Positions 1-10,348 of a stretch of 64,000 nucleotides of DNA are shown in pieces. The position numbers were made by a program, and so were the translations under genes. Numbering within the stretch: the stretch's first letter is position 1; the number at the start of each line of letters is the position of its first letter. This DNA comes from Trichomonas vaginalis G3 (Eukaryota > Parabasalia > Trichomonadida > Trichomonadidae), in the NCBI RefSeq assembly GCF_026262505.1, contig NC_067207.1, forward strand, positions 16,770,082 to 16,834,081, read 5' to 3'. The notes beneath the pieces are model-generated. The model was not told the origin of the DNA. It saw only the letters and a program-made list of their open reading frames with translations, and ran no database searches.

Positions 1-1
1 G

Positions 2-220
2 ATTTTACAGCACTTCACTTCACAATACAAGAATATTGCTATTGAAGCCCTTAAAATCTTCAAATTGTTCATAGATTTCAAGAAATCATCCGAAAAGATC
101 CGAAAATTTACCAAAGATAACAAAGATAACCTGATCAAATATGCTGATGCACTTTTGGACTTCCCTCTTGATCAGAGTTTCAGAACTAATTTGATTGATA
201 CAATACAAAACCAACAATGA
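2..220 (+). CDS. Mo25-like protein, C-terminal end only
   Basis: The open frame enters from the left edge and stops at 218-220, giving about 72 residues. The visible part is helical and matches the last armadillo-like repeats of Mo25/CAB39 proteins: it contains SQYKNIAIEALKIFKLFI, which parallels the family's conserved segment with K-N-I-Q-x-E-A-F-x-V-F-K-x-F. Mo25 is a scaffold that, in other eukaryotes, binds STRAD and activates LKB1 and related STE20-type kinases in the cytoplasm. The tail is shorter than in animal Mo25 and ends in glutamine and asparagine rather than the usual hydrophobic residues. Family assignment comes from resemblance to a known pattern; start and N-terminal domain lie outside the window. 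Confidence 0.72.
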   Translation: MLQHFTSQYKNIAIEALKIFKLFIDFKKSSEKIRKFTKDNKDNLIKYADALLDFPLDQSFRTNLIDTIQNQQ

Positions 221-741
221 ATCTATTTTGAGGAAATGACCAAGTTTCAACAACTTTTAGGCAGATTTCTTCATTTTGTTGGTTTTCGTAGAAAAAATCT
301 TTCATTTTTTAATAATTTTCACTCATTTTTGACTTTTACTCTCTTATCATGTTATTATTGTTTATAAACATACTCTTTCTTTCTACTTTTTTACCAAACT
401 TCAGTCAAATTGATAAAATATTTTTCTAATAAACACTTATTCTTCCAACCAATACAAAATAATCACATTTTTATATACGAAACAGCATATTTTCTATCTT
501 ATTTAACCAATAGAATGAGGCATTCTCATTATGCATTCAAATCACAAACGAAAGTTTAATATCATTAATATATTAACAAGCTAACTTTACACAAACTTAA
601 CTTAACATCAAGTTTGAATATCATGTTAAAATATAAATTTTATGAGTTAAAATTTGGCCAATTGTCTCAATAGTGGAAAATTTGGATATCACTTCGTATT
701 GATACATTGCTTTATTCAAGGGAAAATATCATTTTTCCTGA
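221..741. other. Intergenic, no gene seen
   Basis: AT-rich DNA with stops in all frames. I see no tRNA, no long repeat and no convincing promoter. Confidence 0.6.
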
Positions 742-855
742 AGCATCCAACAAAATAATGTCTGGTTATTTAAGACTTTAAAAAGTAACCTTTCATACCC
801 AGACAAAAATCAGATATTCATAAATGAGGAATATTCTTGTACCAATTGCACAGAT

Positions 856-1332
856 ATGGTGGGATTATTTTCAGAAAATCCTCTGACGGGGTATTGCCTA
901 AAAACTCCATTTTCTCAGACTTTTAATCTTGATTTTTCTTTCCCAATTCCAATTAAGGCCCATAAATATGTCCTGCAAAGCTTGTATAATGTGCCAAATA
1001 CAAATTGTTATTGGTCTTATCCTGTTTCATGGAAAATATATTATGGAGATGACTTTACTAACTTAAAACTTTTGGATTCTGTGACTGATAATCAAATTCT
1101 ATCAAAACGAGGTTTTAGTTTTGAATTCGATGTCCCACCTTTTAAGGCATCAGTAATTAGATTTCAGACTATTAAGGCCAATTATATTAATTCTTATTTG
1201 TTCGGTTTGTCTCAATTCGATATTTTTGGAGAAATTGAAACCAATAAAAAACAATTCCTTAGTGTCGCATGCATAAATCCTAAGACATTCAAAAATCTGT
1301 CATCATCTTTGTATATCCTTCTGATTGATTAA
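856..1332 (+). CDS. F5/8C (discoidin)-like domain fragment
   Basis: A 158-residue frame that reads open from 742, so the first ATG may not be the true start. Residues about 55-128 look like the second half of a galactose-binding, discoidin-type beta sandwich: a S-W-K-I-Y-Y motif, then a central stretch ending F-D-V-P-P-F, an R-F-Q-T strand, and a closing S-Q-F-D-I-F-G strand. Trichomonads have many proteins with this fold, often after a BTB or other N-terminal domain, and their role is unknown. The N-terminal half of the domain is not recognisable and no initiator is visible. It may be a truncated gene copy. Function cannot be given beyond a possible carbohydrate- or protein-binding module. 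Confidence 0.42.
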   Translation: MVGLFSENPLTGYCLKTPFSQTFNLDFSFPIPIKAHKYVLQSLYNVPNTNCYWSYPVSWKIYYGDDFTNLKLLDSVTDNQILSKRGFSFEFDVPPFKASVIRFQTIKANYINSYLFGLSQFDIFGEIETNKKQFLSVACINPKTFKNLSSSLYILLID

Positions 1333-2134
1333 AATAAATACCCTACGTTCCCAACTTCTGGAAAACGGTTTTTCACCCTTATGATCAGTTTCAGACACTT
1401 TGGGAGTCTCCCAAACTTTGATATTTTGCATTATGATAGAGAAACGTGTCTAGTTTAACGCACAGTTGTTTTAAAGGCAAATGATGATATCACATGAAAT
1501 TATCAAATTATCAAATTTTGAAGTACCAGTCCAAAGGGTCAATTAGATCCTACACAGATGTGCGATAGTGAAACATATGTGTTCTTGATTTGAGAAGTCC
1601 TACTGATAGAGGTATGAATCTCACAGCTTTGTGTGAGTGTGTCTGACACTTGTATAGAGTGGAATATGCGCCGACATATATTATATAATAACATGTAGTT
1701 GATAATTATGAAAAAATAGAATTCGATGCGAATGATATTGAAAGTTGTTTTGTAATTTGATATTTTTCTTATATGTGTTAATTAGTAAATGGCTTGTTTG
1801 TTGTGATAGTACTGTGAAAAATGAAAGGTATTTTAAATTAAAAAATTGAGATTTTGAGATATCTCTAGAATTAAGAATTTATTATGTATTTGACTTTTAT
1901 ATAACTATGTGTAAAGGATCTCGATGTCTATATGCTTTAAATAAAATTAAATAAAATGAGATAAAAAATTAAAATGGACAAGAAGATATATGGAAATGTA
2001 ATTTGTATTGTGTTGGTTGTTGGCAAAATGATTTTAATACAGATTTAAGGATTTGGAATGGATTTGAAATTAAATGATTTTAATTCAAGGAGTAATAAGA
2101 TTTTGAACTGGTTTTTATTTTGAGAATGTAAACT
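1333..2134. other. Intergenic, no gene seen
   Basis: AT-rich, no credible reading frame on either strand, no strong palindrome. The first 500 bases are somewhat less AT-rich than the rest and could be an old gene remnant that I cannot identify. Confidence 0.5.
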
Positions 2135-2500
2135 CCTTCCAAAAATATGTATTAGAAAGATCAATTTTAAACTTTTTGAAAGAATTGTTTTTTTGTTGAG
2201 CGATTTTCTCATATTTAATAATATATTTAAGTTGGCGTATCTTACGCCCTTCCAAAAATATGTATTAGAAAGATCAATGTCAAACTTTTTGAAAGAATTG
2301 TTTTTTTGTTGAGCGATTTTCTCATATTTAATAATATATTTAAGTTGGCGTATCTTACGCCCTTCCAAAAATATGTATTAGAAAGATCAATTTTAAACTT
2401 TTTGAAAGAATTGTTTTTTTGTTGAGCGATTTTCTCATATTTAATAATATATTTAAGTTGGCGTATCTTACGCCCTTCCAAAAATATGTATTAGAAAGAT
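2135..2500. repeat. 113-bp tandem repeat, three units plus a partial fourth
   Basis: The block beginning CCTTCCAAAAATATGTATT recurs at 2135, 2248, 2361 and 2474, exactly 113 bases apart. The three full units differ at only a few sites; the fourth stops after about 27 bases. Each unit contains GTTGGCGTATCTTACGCC, a short imperfect palindrome. The overlapping minus-strand reading frames here are by-products of the repeat and are not called as genes. Confidence 0.95.
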
Positions 2501-2749
2501 GACTTATAATTTCATAAATTATTTTGTCCCGACGGTTTGAGGGGTTATCAGAATGGTTGCTTACACAATGCGTCAGCAAAATGTCGGTTGGGGTGCCCTT
2601 CTTGGCCTCCTGAGTACTCACCAAGATACCCCCAGCTCCCGCAAAACACCTCCCTTATGTGCGCATTACCGGACGGCATTATTTTGCAATTATTTCAAAT
2701 TTTTTAGATCTCTTTTGTTAAAGTTTGTTAACTAAAGACATGAAAACAG

Positions 2750-2960
2750 CTTACCGCTTCAAGCTGCTCTCTTCCCGGTTCCTCTGCCGCAATCTTCTGT
2801 TTGATTGTGCGCAAAGCTCTCCTCCTTGTGAACTTTGCCTGACAGATACACCTGGGAGACAGCATTCGGACATCTTACCGCTTCAAGCTGCTCTCTTCCC
2901 GGTTCCTCTGCCGCAATCTTATGTCTGATTGTGCGCAAAGCTCTCCTCCTTGTGAACCAT
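2750..2960. repeat. 124-bp direct duplication, GC-richer than surroundings
   Basis: The string CTTACCGCTTCAAGCTGCTC occurs at 2750 and again at 2874. About 90 bases of each copy match almost perfectly. Both copies contain a CAATC...GATTG stem, the same class of small stem seen in the hairpin satellite further right. The flanking 2501-2749 stretch is also GC-richer than the intergenic background. No coding signal is convincing. Confidence 0.85.
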
Positions 2961-3137
2961 GGCTGATAGAAAGAACTGAAAGACAGGATAGGAGGAACAT
3001 GCCGGTTCAAGTTAACTTGCAATATGCTTCTGATTAGTGATTTTAGATGAAAGATTAGCGAAATCGCATTTAATTTGGATAGAAGGATTCAATTTTATGA
3101 AGCAGGCTCGTAGAAAATATGCAGGAATAGCACAATC

Positions 3138-3324
3138 TTTTGCAATCACAACGCGATTGCAAAACTTCGACCGACAAGAGTGTATTGTGCACTCTTGTCG
3201 GTCTGCATGTCTCATTCCGGGAGACATTGTCACTGCATGTCTCCCAGAATGAGACAATCTTCGCATTCATAACTTGAATGCGGAAGTTTGACCGACAAGA
3301 GTGCACAATACACTCTTGTCGATC
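3138..3324. repeat. Left inverted arm of hairpin element
   Basis: Five hairpins follow one another: 3138-3164 (stem TTTTGCAATC), 3169-3203 (stem GACCGACAAGAGTG), 3208-3256 (arms of 19 bases around a CATG-rich loop), 3260-3285 (stem CGCATTC) and 3290-3324 (stem GACCGACAAGAGTG with one mismatch). Their order is the reverse of that in the satellite at 4001-5408, and the asymmetric loops are reverse-complemented, so this is an inverted, more diverged copy of that satellite. Confidence 0.88.
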
Positions 3325-3997
3325 TAAATGTATCTTACAATCAAAGACACTTTCATACAATCTTTTCGAAGTTAAAAAAAAAATTAATTATTTCTTTCTT
3401 TTGTTTATTAAATCGCCTTACTCACGTACTAATCTCTTTTAGAGACTCTATCGAGCTATCCCACATATAAACCGTGACAATAATACATATTTACTCTCTT
3501 CATATTCTGATCTCATGACACATTATCGCAAAAACTATAATTATACAACACATCTCATAAAGTCTCATTTTAGCCCTATCTAAGCGTTCAAAACCTATTT
3601 TCCACACGTAATCTGATTCTTCTGGCTCCGCTGATTCGATTTCTGCTGTCAGATCGTGAAAATATGCATCACATAAAGAGATAAACACAACTCAAAATTA
3701 TTGCTTTTTTTTTCAAATTGTCTATTCATCCATCTTTACATATTTATTATCTCCTCCGTTTCCCCTCACAAATTCTTTTAATTTTCTGAATAATACGTAT
3801 AATAAAATGAATATCTCAAAAACTAAAACACAAAATTAATGTTGGAAAATGACTAGATATAATCTGAACTTTTGAATTCATACATTTTTGGAAAAAATTG
3901 AATTTTCAAAAAAAAGAGCTTATTTAGGTATGAACCTGAAGAGAAATTTTAAGGAAAATATTAAGTTGTGCAATTTGCATTTATCTCTTTATGTGAT
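3325..3997. other. Unique spacer between the inverted arms
   Basis: About 670 bases of AT-rich DNA without a convincing gene. A 20-base inverted pair lies inside it: GCATCACATAAAGAGATAAA at 3664-3683 and its reverse complement at 3979-3998, the latter touching the first satellite unit. This suggests the spacer has a nested inverted-repeat boundary of its own. Confidence 0.6.
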
Positions 3998-5408
3998 GCA
4001 GTGACAATGTCTCCCGGAATGAGACATGCAGACCAACAAGAGTGCACAATACACTCTTGTCGGTCGAAGTTTTGCAATCACATTCTGATTGCAGAAGATT
4101 GTCTCATTCTGGGAGACATGCAGTGACAATGTCTCCCGGAATGAGACATGCAGACCGACAAGAGTGCACAATACACTCTTGTCGGTCGAAGTTTTGCAAT
4201 CACATTCTGATTGCAGAAGATTGTCTCATTCTGGGAGACATGCAATGACAATGTCTCCCGGAATGAGACATGCAGACCGACAAGAGTGCACAATACACTC
4301 TTGTCGGTCGAAGTTTTGCAATCACATTCTGATTGCAGAAGATTGTCTCATTCTGGGAGACATGCAATGACAATGTCTCCCGGAATGAGACATGCAGACC
4401 GACAAGAGTGCACAATACACTCTTGTCGGTCGAAGTTTTGCAATCACATTCTGATTGCAGAAGATTGTCTCATTCTGGGAGACATGCAGTGACAATGTCT
4501 CCCGGAATGAGACATGCAGACCGACAAGAGTGCACAATACACTCTTGTCGGTCGAAGTTTTGCAATCACATTCTGATTGCAGAAGATTGTCTCATTCTGG
4601 GAGACATGCAATGACAATGTCTCCCGGAATGAGACATGCAGACCGACAAGAGTGCACAATACACTCTTGTCGGTCGAAGTTTTGCAATCACATTCTGATT
4701 GCAGAAGATTGTCTCATTCTGGGAGACATGCAATGACAATGTCTCCCGGAATGAGACATGCAGACCGACAAGAGTGCACAATACACTCTTGTCGGTCGAA
4801 GTTTTGCAATCACATTCTGATTGCAGAAGATTGTCTCATTCTGGGAGACATGCAATGACAATGTCTCCCGGAATGAGACATGCAGACCGACAAGAGTGCA
4901 CAATACACTCTTGTCGGTCGAAGTTTTGCAATCACATTCTGATTGCAGAAGATTGTCTCATTCTGGGAGACATGCAGTGACAATGTCTCCCGGAATGAGA
5001 CATGCAGACCGACAAGAGTGCACAATACACTCTTGTCGGTCGAAGTTTTGCAATCACATTCTGATTGCAGAAGATTGTCTCATTCTGGGAGACATGCAAT
5101 GACAATGTCTCCCGGAATGAGACATGCAGACCGACAAGAGTGCACAATACACTCTTGTCGGTCGAAGTTTTGCAATCACATTCTGATTGCAGAAGATTGT
5201 CTCATTCTGGGAGACATGCAGTGACAATGTCTCCCGGAATGAGACATGCAGACCGACAAGAGTGCACAATACACTCTTGTCGGTCGAAGTTTTGCAATCA
5301 CATTCTGATTGCAGAAGATTGTCTCATTCTGGGAGACATGCAGTGACAATGTCTCCCGGAATGAGACATGCAGACCGACAAGAGTGCACAATATACTCTT
5401 GTCGGTCA
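3998..5408. repeat. 122-bp satellite, eleven units plus a partial twelfth
   Basis: Units start at 4001, 4123 and so on every 122 bases to 5343; the last is cut after 66 bases. Units are nearly identical: the main variation is one G/A position next to the CATGCA loop, and the first unit has one changed base in a stem. Each unit is made almost wholly of three hairpins: GACCGACAAGAGTG with its complement (7-base loop), GCAATCA with TGATTGC, and a 19-base arm pair TGTCTCATTCTGGGAGACA / TGTCTCCCGGAATGAGACA that spans the unit junction. Reading frames on both strands repeat with the period and are not genes. Confidence 0.96.
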
Positions 5409-7070
5409 AACTTCCTAATACAAAATTTGATTCCCTTATTATCTTCTTAACAAAACTTAAGATTTCAATAATACATCATGAAAACATTCATTTACTACAT
5501 TCACACTGTTATTCCTTTCTATAAATTAACTCATTTGATAGAATCTTGTTTTTATATCTTATTATTTTCTCATAATACTTCTAATTCCTCTCTTTCCTCT
5601 TCCACATAAAATTTAATTTTGTAATGCTATCATATACACTTAATGTTTTCAAATTTTCAGATTTAAATTTAATCTTTATTTTCATCATCATTTATAATCT
5701 TGTTCCTATATAAAGTTATAATAAATTATCGTCAGATTCTAATATTTAAGATTCTTACTACTCAATTCAATATAATTATGTTAGTCACTCATATTCAGGA
5801 GAATAATTTAAAAATCTATAGCTCATATTTTGATAGTTATATATTTAGATGATATATATTGCAATTCCGGTTTCAACACGATCAAATGCCAAACCAAGAC
5901 AAAATATATATGAATTTTCAAAATATCGATTTACATTAGAATCTATATCTAATTTTATCAATACACAAGTAGGGAATGTTCAATACATCTTTGAGCAACG
6001 TGAATAGCACAATTTTATAGGATTATTTGTTGATTATATAAAATATAAGCCAAATCGAATCTGCTGTATAGTACTTTAGTTTATCATTGAATGTTAAATG
6101 TGTTCAGATAAATATTTGAGTCAGATATCGCATTTTCTAATTTCAAAATTTATCTCATGAAGTTAGAATTTATTTGATCATACAACATCATGTTAGTCAA
6201 ACTAGAGTTCAATGGCGATTCTAAAATGGAACAAATGCTTGTTTTATCAAAATGTTAAAATATTAATCTAAAAAACTTAATATCTAACCAAACCATTCTA
6301 GAATTATTATATACAGGTATAGGCAATCTAAATGCACACGGAATTCGGAAAATTAAAAAGAATATTTATGAGATTATTAAATCTTATATAATTCAATGAA
6401 AAGTAGATAATATGAATATCTATAGGCTATATATCAACATATGAGTTTTTGGTTTGACCAATACTATACTAATGTGATCAAATTAATCTGATTTCTTAGA
6501 TTTTCATTTGAAGCATTTGCAGTAGTAGAGGTACCTTTATATATTAACATATTAAAAAATTGCGCTCCGATTCGCAGTTTCTTCATGATTTTGAGATTGC
6601 ATTAGATTTCGCGATGCAGAAAAAAATCACTTTAGATTCCCGTCAAACTCTAAGTATAAGCATGTCTCTATATGTAGAAACTGTCTGCGCTATTTATTTC
6701 CCGGCTCAAAAAACCACGGTGTCTGTGTGAGGAAAATACCCATTTTAGGACCCTGGGTACGGGGTCATGAAAATTTTCCAAGAGTTGGAAATATAGGGTA
6801 TTTGCTATATCTTTGACAACATCTAAAATTGACAAATTTCTTATTTTGAAATCATTTTAATTTTCAACTATGATCATTCAACTCATCAATTACATGATAA
6901 TTGAGTTAAAAAAATTTCTATAACTTTATCTAAGAAGAATAGAAGCATTATTAACATAATAAATATTATATACTCGAATTAGATAATCATAGTATTCAGT
7001 TTATTAAAAATAAATTGAATTAATTTTTTCCAAAATAAAATACAAACATTTTATTATTATACAAAAAATT
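5409..7070. other. Intergenic, no gene seen
   Basis: Very AT-rich. No reading frame above noise. Around 6700-6820 there is a GC-richer patch with GGACCCTGGGTACGGGGTC and a loosely inverted AATACCCAT / ATAGGGTATT pair, but no structure that I can name. Confidence 0.55.
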
Positions 7071-8630
7071 CTATTGAGGGATAAGTCCCAAAAACTCATC
7101 TGGATCAATAACAGCCTCTAAAGATGTGATGCAATCCGCAAGTATTTCGTTTTTCAAAACAGATTCGAATCTCTCCAATTCTTCAACAGGGAGAGTTGTA
7201 TTTCTATGTAAAACAAGTCTAATTTTGTCAAAATTTTCAGGCGTATGGAAAAAATAAGAATATTGAGCAACAATTATCAAAATAGAGCAATACATCAGTT
7301 CTTCATTCCTATACAAGACTCCTGATCTAAATTTCGTCACGTTTTTGAACATTTTTGGTAAAGATATCTGATCTCTTAAAAACAAAGCCGGCAAGAAGGA
7401 AGTAATGGTCTCACATATTCTATTCCATCTCTTAAAGTCATTTTCTACCCTTTCCAGTCTAATATTTTTAAAATTTTCCATTAAATTTTCAGCTTCAACG
7501 TAAATTTCATCATCATTCTCTAATAAATAGATCTGTTTGACTGTCTTTCGCTCAAACCTTTTACTCATGAGTATGTGGTACAACAACGTTGCGATTAATA
7601 TCGAAATCGAAAGATCACAATCAGTATAAACAGCTGGAAGGCCATTCGTCATCAAATAAGCAATAAGATTGAAACTATCGGCTACTAGCTTGAGATCTGA
7701 CAACGTAAACTTGAAAAATATGGTACTTAAAAGTTCTTTCAATAATTTGTTCGAAAACAACAGTTCTGAGTTGATTTCAACGAACAAATTGACAACAGAT
7801 GACATGTGGTCGGTCTCCACAAAGTTTCTTCCAATTCTGTTGAAAGCAACTTGTCCTCCGCGAAATAACGTTTTATCTTTAGTGTCAAAACGTCTAAAAC
7901 TGAGGGAGGAGGTTTCGTAAACCTGAGGAATTGAAAATTTTGTGGTCAGTTGCTCTCTAAGTGTCATATCGTGGATGGATAATAAGATATTGGGAGATTG
8001 ATAGAAAAGTGTTTGATAAGAACGAAGGAGATCATATGACATGGCATGTACTTCCTCAACAACACTTTTTTTCGTGGAAATCTTTAAAATATTTTCAAAT
8101 TCCATCAAATTATTTTTTTCATTTGAGTCAATATCGGAAAAATTCCTCTGGAAATGGCATAGAACTGTATATCTGAGAATGATATACACTCCTGATATAA
8201 TAAAAGTGAAAAGAATAAGAATATTCGTAATTTGTGAAGTTTTGTTGGCAGAAGTACGAAAATCAATGGAAAAATCATTCAAACAGATTGCACCAACAAG
8301 ATCCCATAGAAAGGAACCTCCTATATACACTGGTTGATGAACAATCAAAATTGATAATTCATTTCCATTTAAACGACAGTTAAAGAGCGGCTGAGTATCA
8401 GAAACTAAATTATTTCGATCAATTATGCAGTTCCAGATCGGATCTTGTAAACTATTTAAAGTCATGTAGTAAATTGTATCATTAATAACTTGTATTACGT
8501 TTTCTAGTGAGTTAGATGCTAGTAAATACCCATTATTGTCAAGAAGAGCTAGTCTGGAGTTCTCTGAAGGGTTTAAATTTTTTAATATTCCGTAAAAAGC
8601 CTGAATTGGGACAGAATGACTTGTAGTACC
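7071..8630 (-). pseudogene. Cache-like membrane protein, 5' end lost at hairpin cluster
   Basis: From the first ATG (complement of 8465) the frame gives 464 residues, but the same frame runs on upstream, without stop, to about 8630 and encodes sensible protein there: SRLALLDNNGYLLASNS is typical of the extracellular Cache sensor fold. A single membrane span follows (around ITNILILFTFIISGVYIILR), then about 320 cytoplasmic, mostly helical residues. The C-terminal part loosely resembles the helical catalytic domain of cyclic-nucleotide phosphodiesterases, but the metal-binding histidine/aspartate motifs are not visible, so any such domain would be inactive. The upstream frame ends abruptly where the hairpin cluster begins, so I read this as the 3' remainder of a receptor-type gene. 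The phosphodiesterase link is weak. Confidence 0.55.
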
Positions 8631-9478
8631 GTTATTTCATATGAAACAAAAAAATAACGTATATTTGCAGTGAGTAGGCATACATCGAGCCTACTCACCC
8701 AACAAACTTTTTAATCACTCTCTGGCCGACATAGAGCCAGAGAATCACATCTGCATTAAATTATGCTGAAGTTTTCTGAATTTCTCTCAGATGAGGAAGG
8801 AAATCCAGAAAACTTCAGCATAAACAAATTACAGACATCTTCTCTCGCTCTTTGTTGGCCAAGAACCACAACTACATTACACTAGGACAGAGTTTTTCCG
8901 AGGCCTCTCATCAAATGAGAGACTTCGGAAAAACTCTGTCCTATTCGATTAATTACAGAATCCTAGACCTTTTGGGACCAGGAAAGAGTAGTAAGAGTAC
9001 TTTAAGGCAATGCTCATTACGAAGTCTCTCATCGAATGAGAGATTTCGTAATGAACATTGCCCATTTCGAGCAAATTTACTCCCCTAACCCTCGGAGGTT
9101 AAGGGAGTAGTACTATAGCCAACGAGGGCAATAACGTATTACTAATATCGCCAGAAGCAAAATAACTACGCAGCCTAGCTACGCTATCCTAGCAGCTAGG
9201 CTGCATAGTTATTGTGCTTCTGGCTTGCGTAACCCTCATGGAAGACCGATTGGAGATCTCCCGCCGAAATCACTTGCTGATGTGGATGGAGCAGCACTAT
9301 GATTGGCCAGATCAAAGGCTGCGTAGCATCCCAGCAAGTGGATAGTCGGCGGCGACCCCAGCTGTGGTCCACCATGAGATAATGGCACTTTTTTATTTTA
9401 GCGCCAATGTCGAATCTGACAACTTAGACCCTTTACAAAGTGTCAGATTTGAAACTTTACAAATGTCAGATTTGGCGA
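8631..9478. repeat. Cluster of at least eight different long hairpins
   Basis: Consecutive inverted repeats with different stems: 8670-8698 (GTGAGTAGGC), 8720-8742 (CTCTGGC), 8762-8822 (17-bp stem), 8884-8942 (18-bp stem plus inner CTCTCAT/ATGAGAG), 9006-9062 (about 17 of 18 paired plus the same inner motif), 9079-9108 (ACTCCCCTAACC, one mismatch), 9150-9224 (about 31-base arms with few mismatches, enclosed by GAGGG/CCCTC), 9235-9378 (nested stems CTCATGG, CCGCCGA, CACTTGCTG), and 9402-9477. Base composition is richer in GC than both flanks. There is no credible reading frame. The segment interrupts the gene to its left. It could encode a structured RNA, be a foldback-type insertion, or be both. 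Confidence 0.85.
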
Positions 9479-10093
9479 GATTTCCAGCACTCAGAGAAAA
9501 CCTTCTCTTCAGAAATAATGTATTTTTTATTGTATTTTTATTGTTTCTTGTTTGATTTATTGCTTGTTATCAATAATGTTTCTTGTTGTTTGAACAAAAT
9601 AACAAAAACATTATTGATATTTTTTTTATTTTTTATTTTTTTCTATGAAGATTAAAGAATATATTTTAGTAACTTTATTAAATTTATATAGTGAGTAACA
9701 AATGAAATTCTTTCAAAGGTATACAATTCAGAAAATCTAAGGTCCAAAATTGTAAACATTGCTCACAATTTTCCTGAGAATTTGGACCCGAGATTTTGAA
9801 ACTTCTATACGTTCACTATTTTTGATAAAATTTTAAAATTTCATGGGATTGTAAATCATATATTAATTAGATGAATAATGAATAAATTCCAGCATGATAT
9901 ACATCATTATATTAAACACTATATGTAAGGCTGGTAATTCTTTGAGGTTTAGCTGTGTTTATATATATATATAACTCTAGATTGTATATGCCGATTTTCT
10001 CCAAACTACGTATTCTACATATGCATAATATGTATAGCCTGCAGCTGTAGTTTAGGGCCAAAATTTTGGTTAGAAGGGAGTGTCCGTACCTTT
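9479..10093. other. Intergenic, no gene seen
   Basis: T-rich and AT-rich low-complexity DNA, including a T-run segment at 9615-9645. No gene or strong repeat. Confidence 0.55.
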
Positions 10094-10142
10094 CAATTAT
10101 TACTTGCTGCAATATTAAGAACGGTTTTTTCATCATCATTTT
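10094..10142 (-). pseudogene. Ankyrin-repeat relic
   Basis: On the minus strand a short frame reads ENDDEKTVLNIAASNN followed by a stop, half of an ankyrin repeat of the kind found in the next gene upstream. It lies just beyond that gene's stop and is probably its decayed tail. Confidence 0.6.
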
Positions 10143-10348
10143 CAACAAATATAATAAATTATGCAAAATTTCAAACAGATTAAATGAAGTTAATAATACA
10201 TATATTTTTTCAATAGATCTTTTTGATCAATCTTCTTTATAATGTTCCAATATAAAAAGAAATTATGACACTCAGGATTAGTATTTAAATATTTGATTTA
10301 TTAGTAAAGTTGCAACTTTATTTGCTATGCTCGTATAAATATTTTTGT

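Larger units (their letters stand above)
3138..5408. mobile_element. Candidate foldback-type element
   Basis: A short inverted array on the left and a long array of the same hairpins on the right enclose a unique spacer. Foldback elements such as Drosophila FB and Galileo share this plan: long inverted ends built of internal tandem repeats, with little or no coding capacity. I see no transposase and could not establish a target-site duplication, so mobility is inferred from architecture only. An alternative is a satellite array that suffered an inversion at one edge. Confidence 0.45.

Noticed and set aside
2045-2624. Minus-strand frames of 79-107 residues
   Set aside because: They follow the 113-base repeat and repeat the same residues; no family likeness.
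3998-5408. CRISPR-like array
   Set aside because: There are no variable spacers: the full 122-base unit is repeated, and the organism is eukaryotic.
3138-5408. Long inverted ends of a Polinton/Maverick
   Set aside because: No associated genes nearby, the spacer is under 1 kb, and the ends are hairpin tandem repeats rather than a single long inverted repeat.
3989-5524. More than twenty overlapping reading frames of 71 and 93 residues on both strands
   Set aside because: They recur every 122 bases with the satellite and are by-products of a repeat unit free of stops in some frames.
7669-8337. Plus-strand frames of 71-98 residues
   Set aside because: They lie opposite the well-supported minus-strand membrane protein and have no recognisable features.
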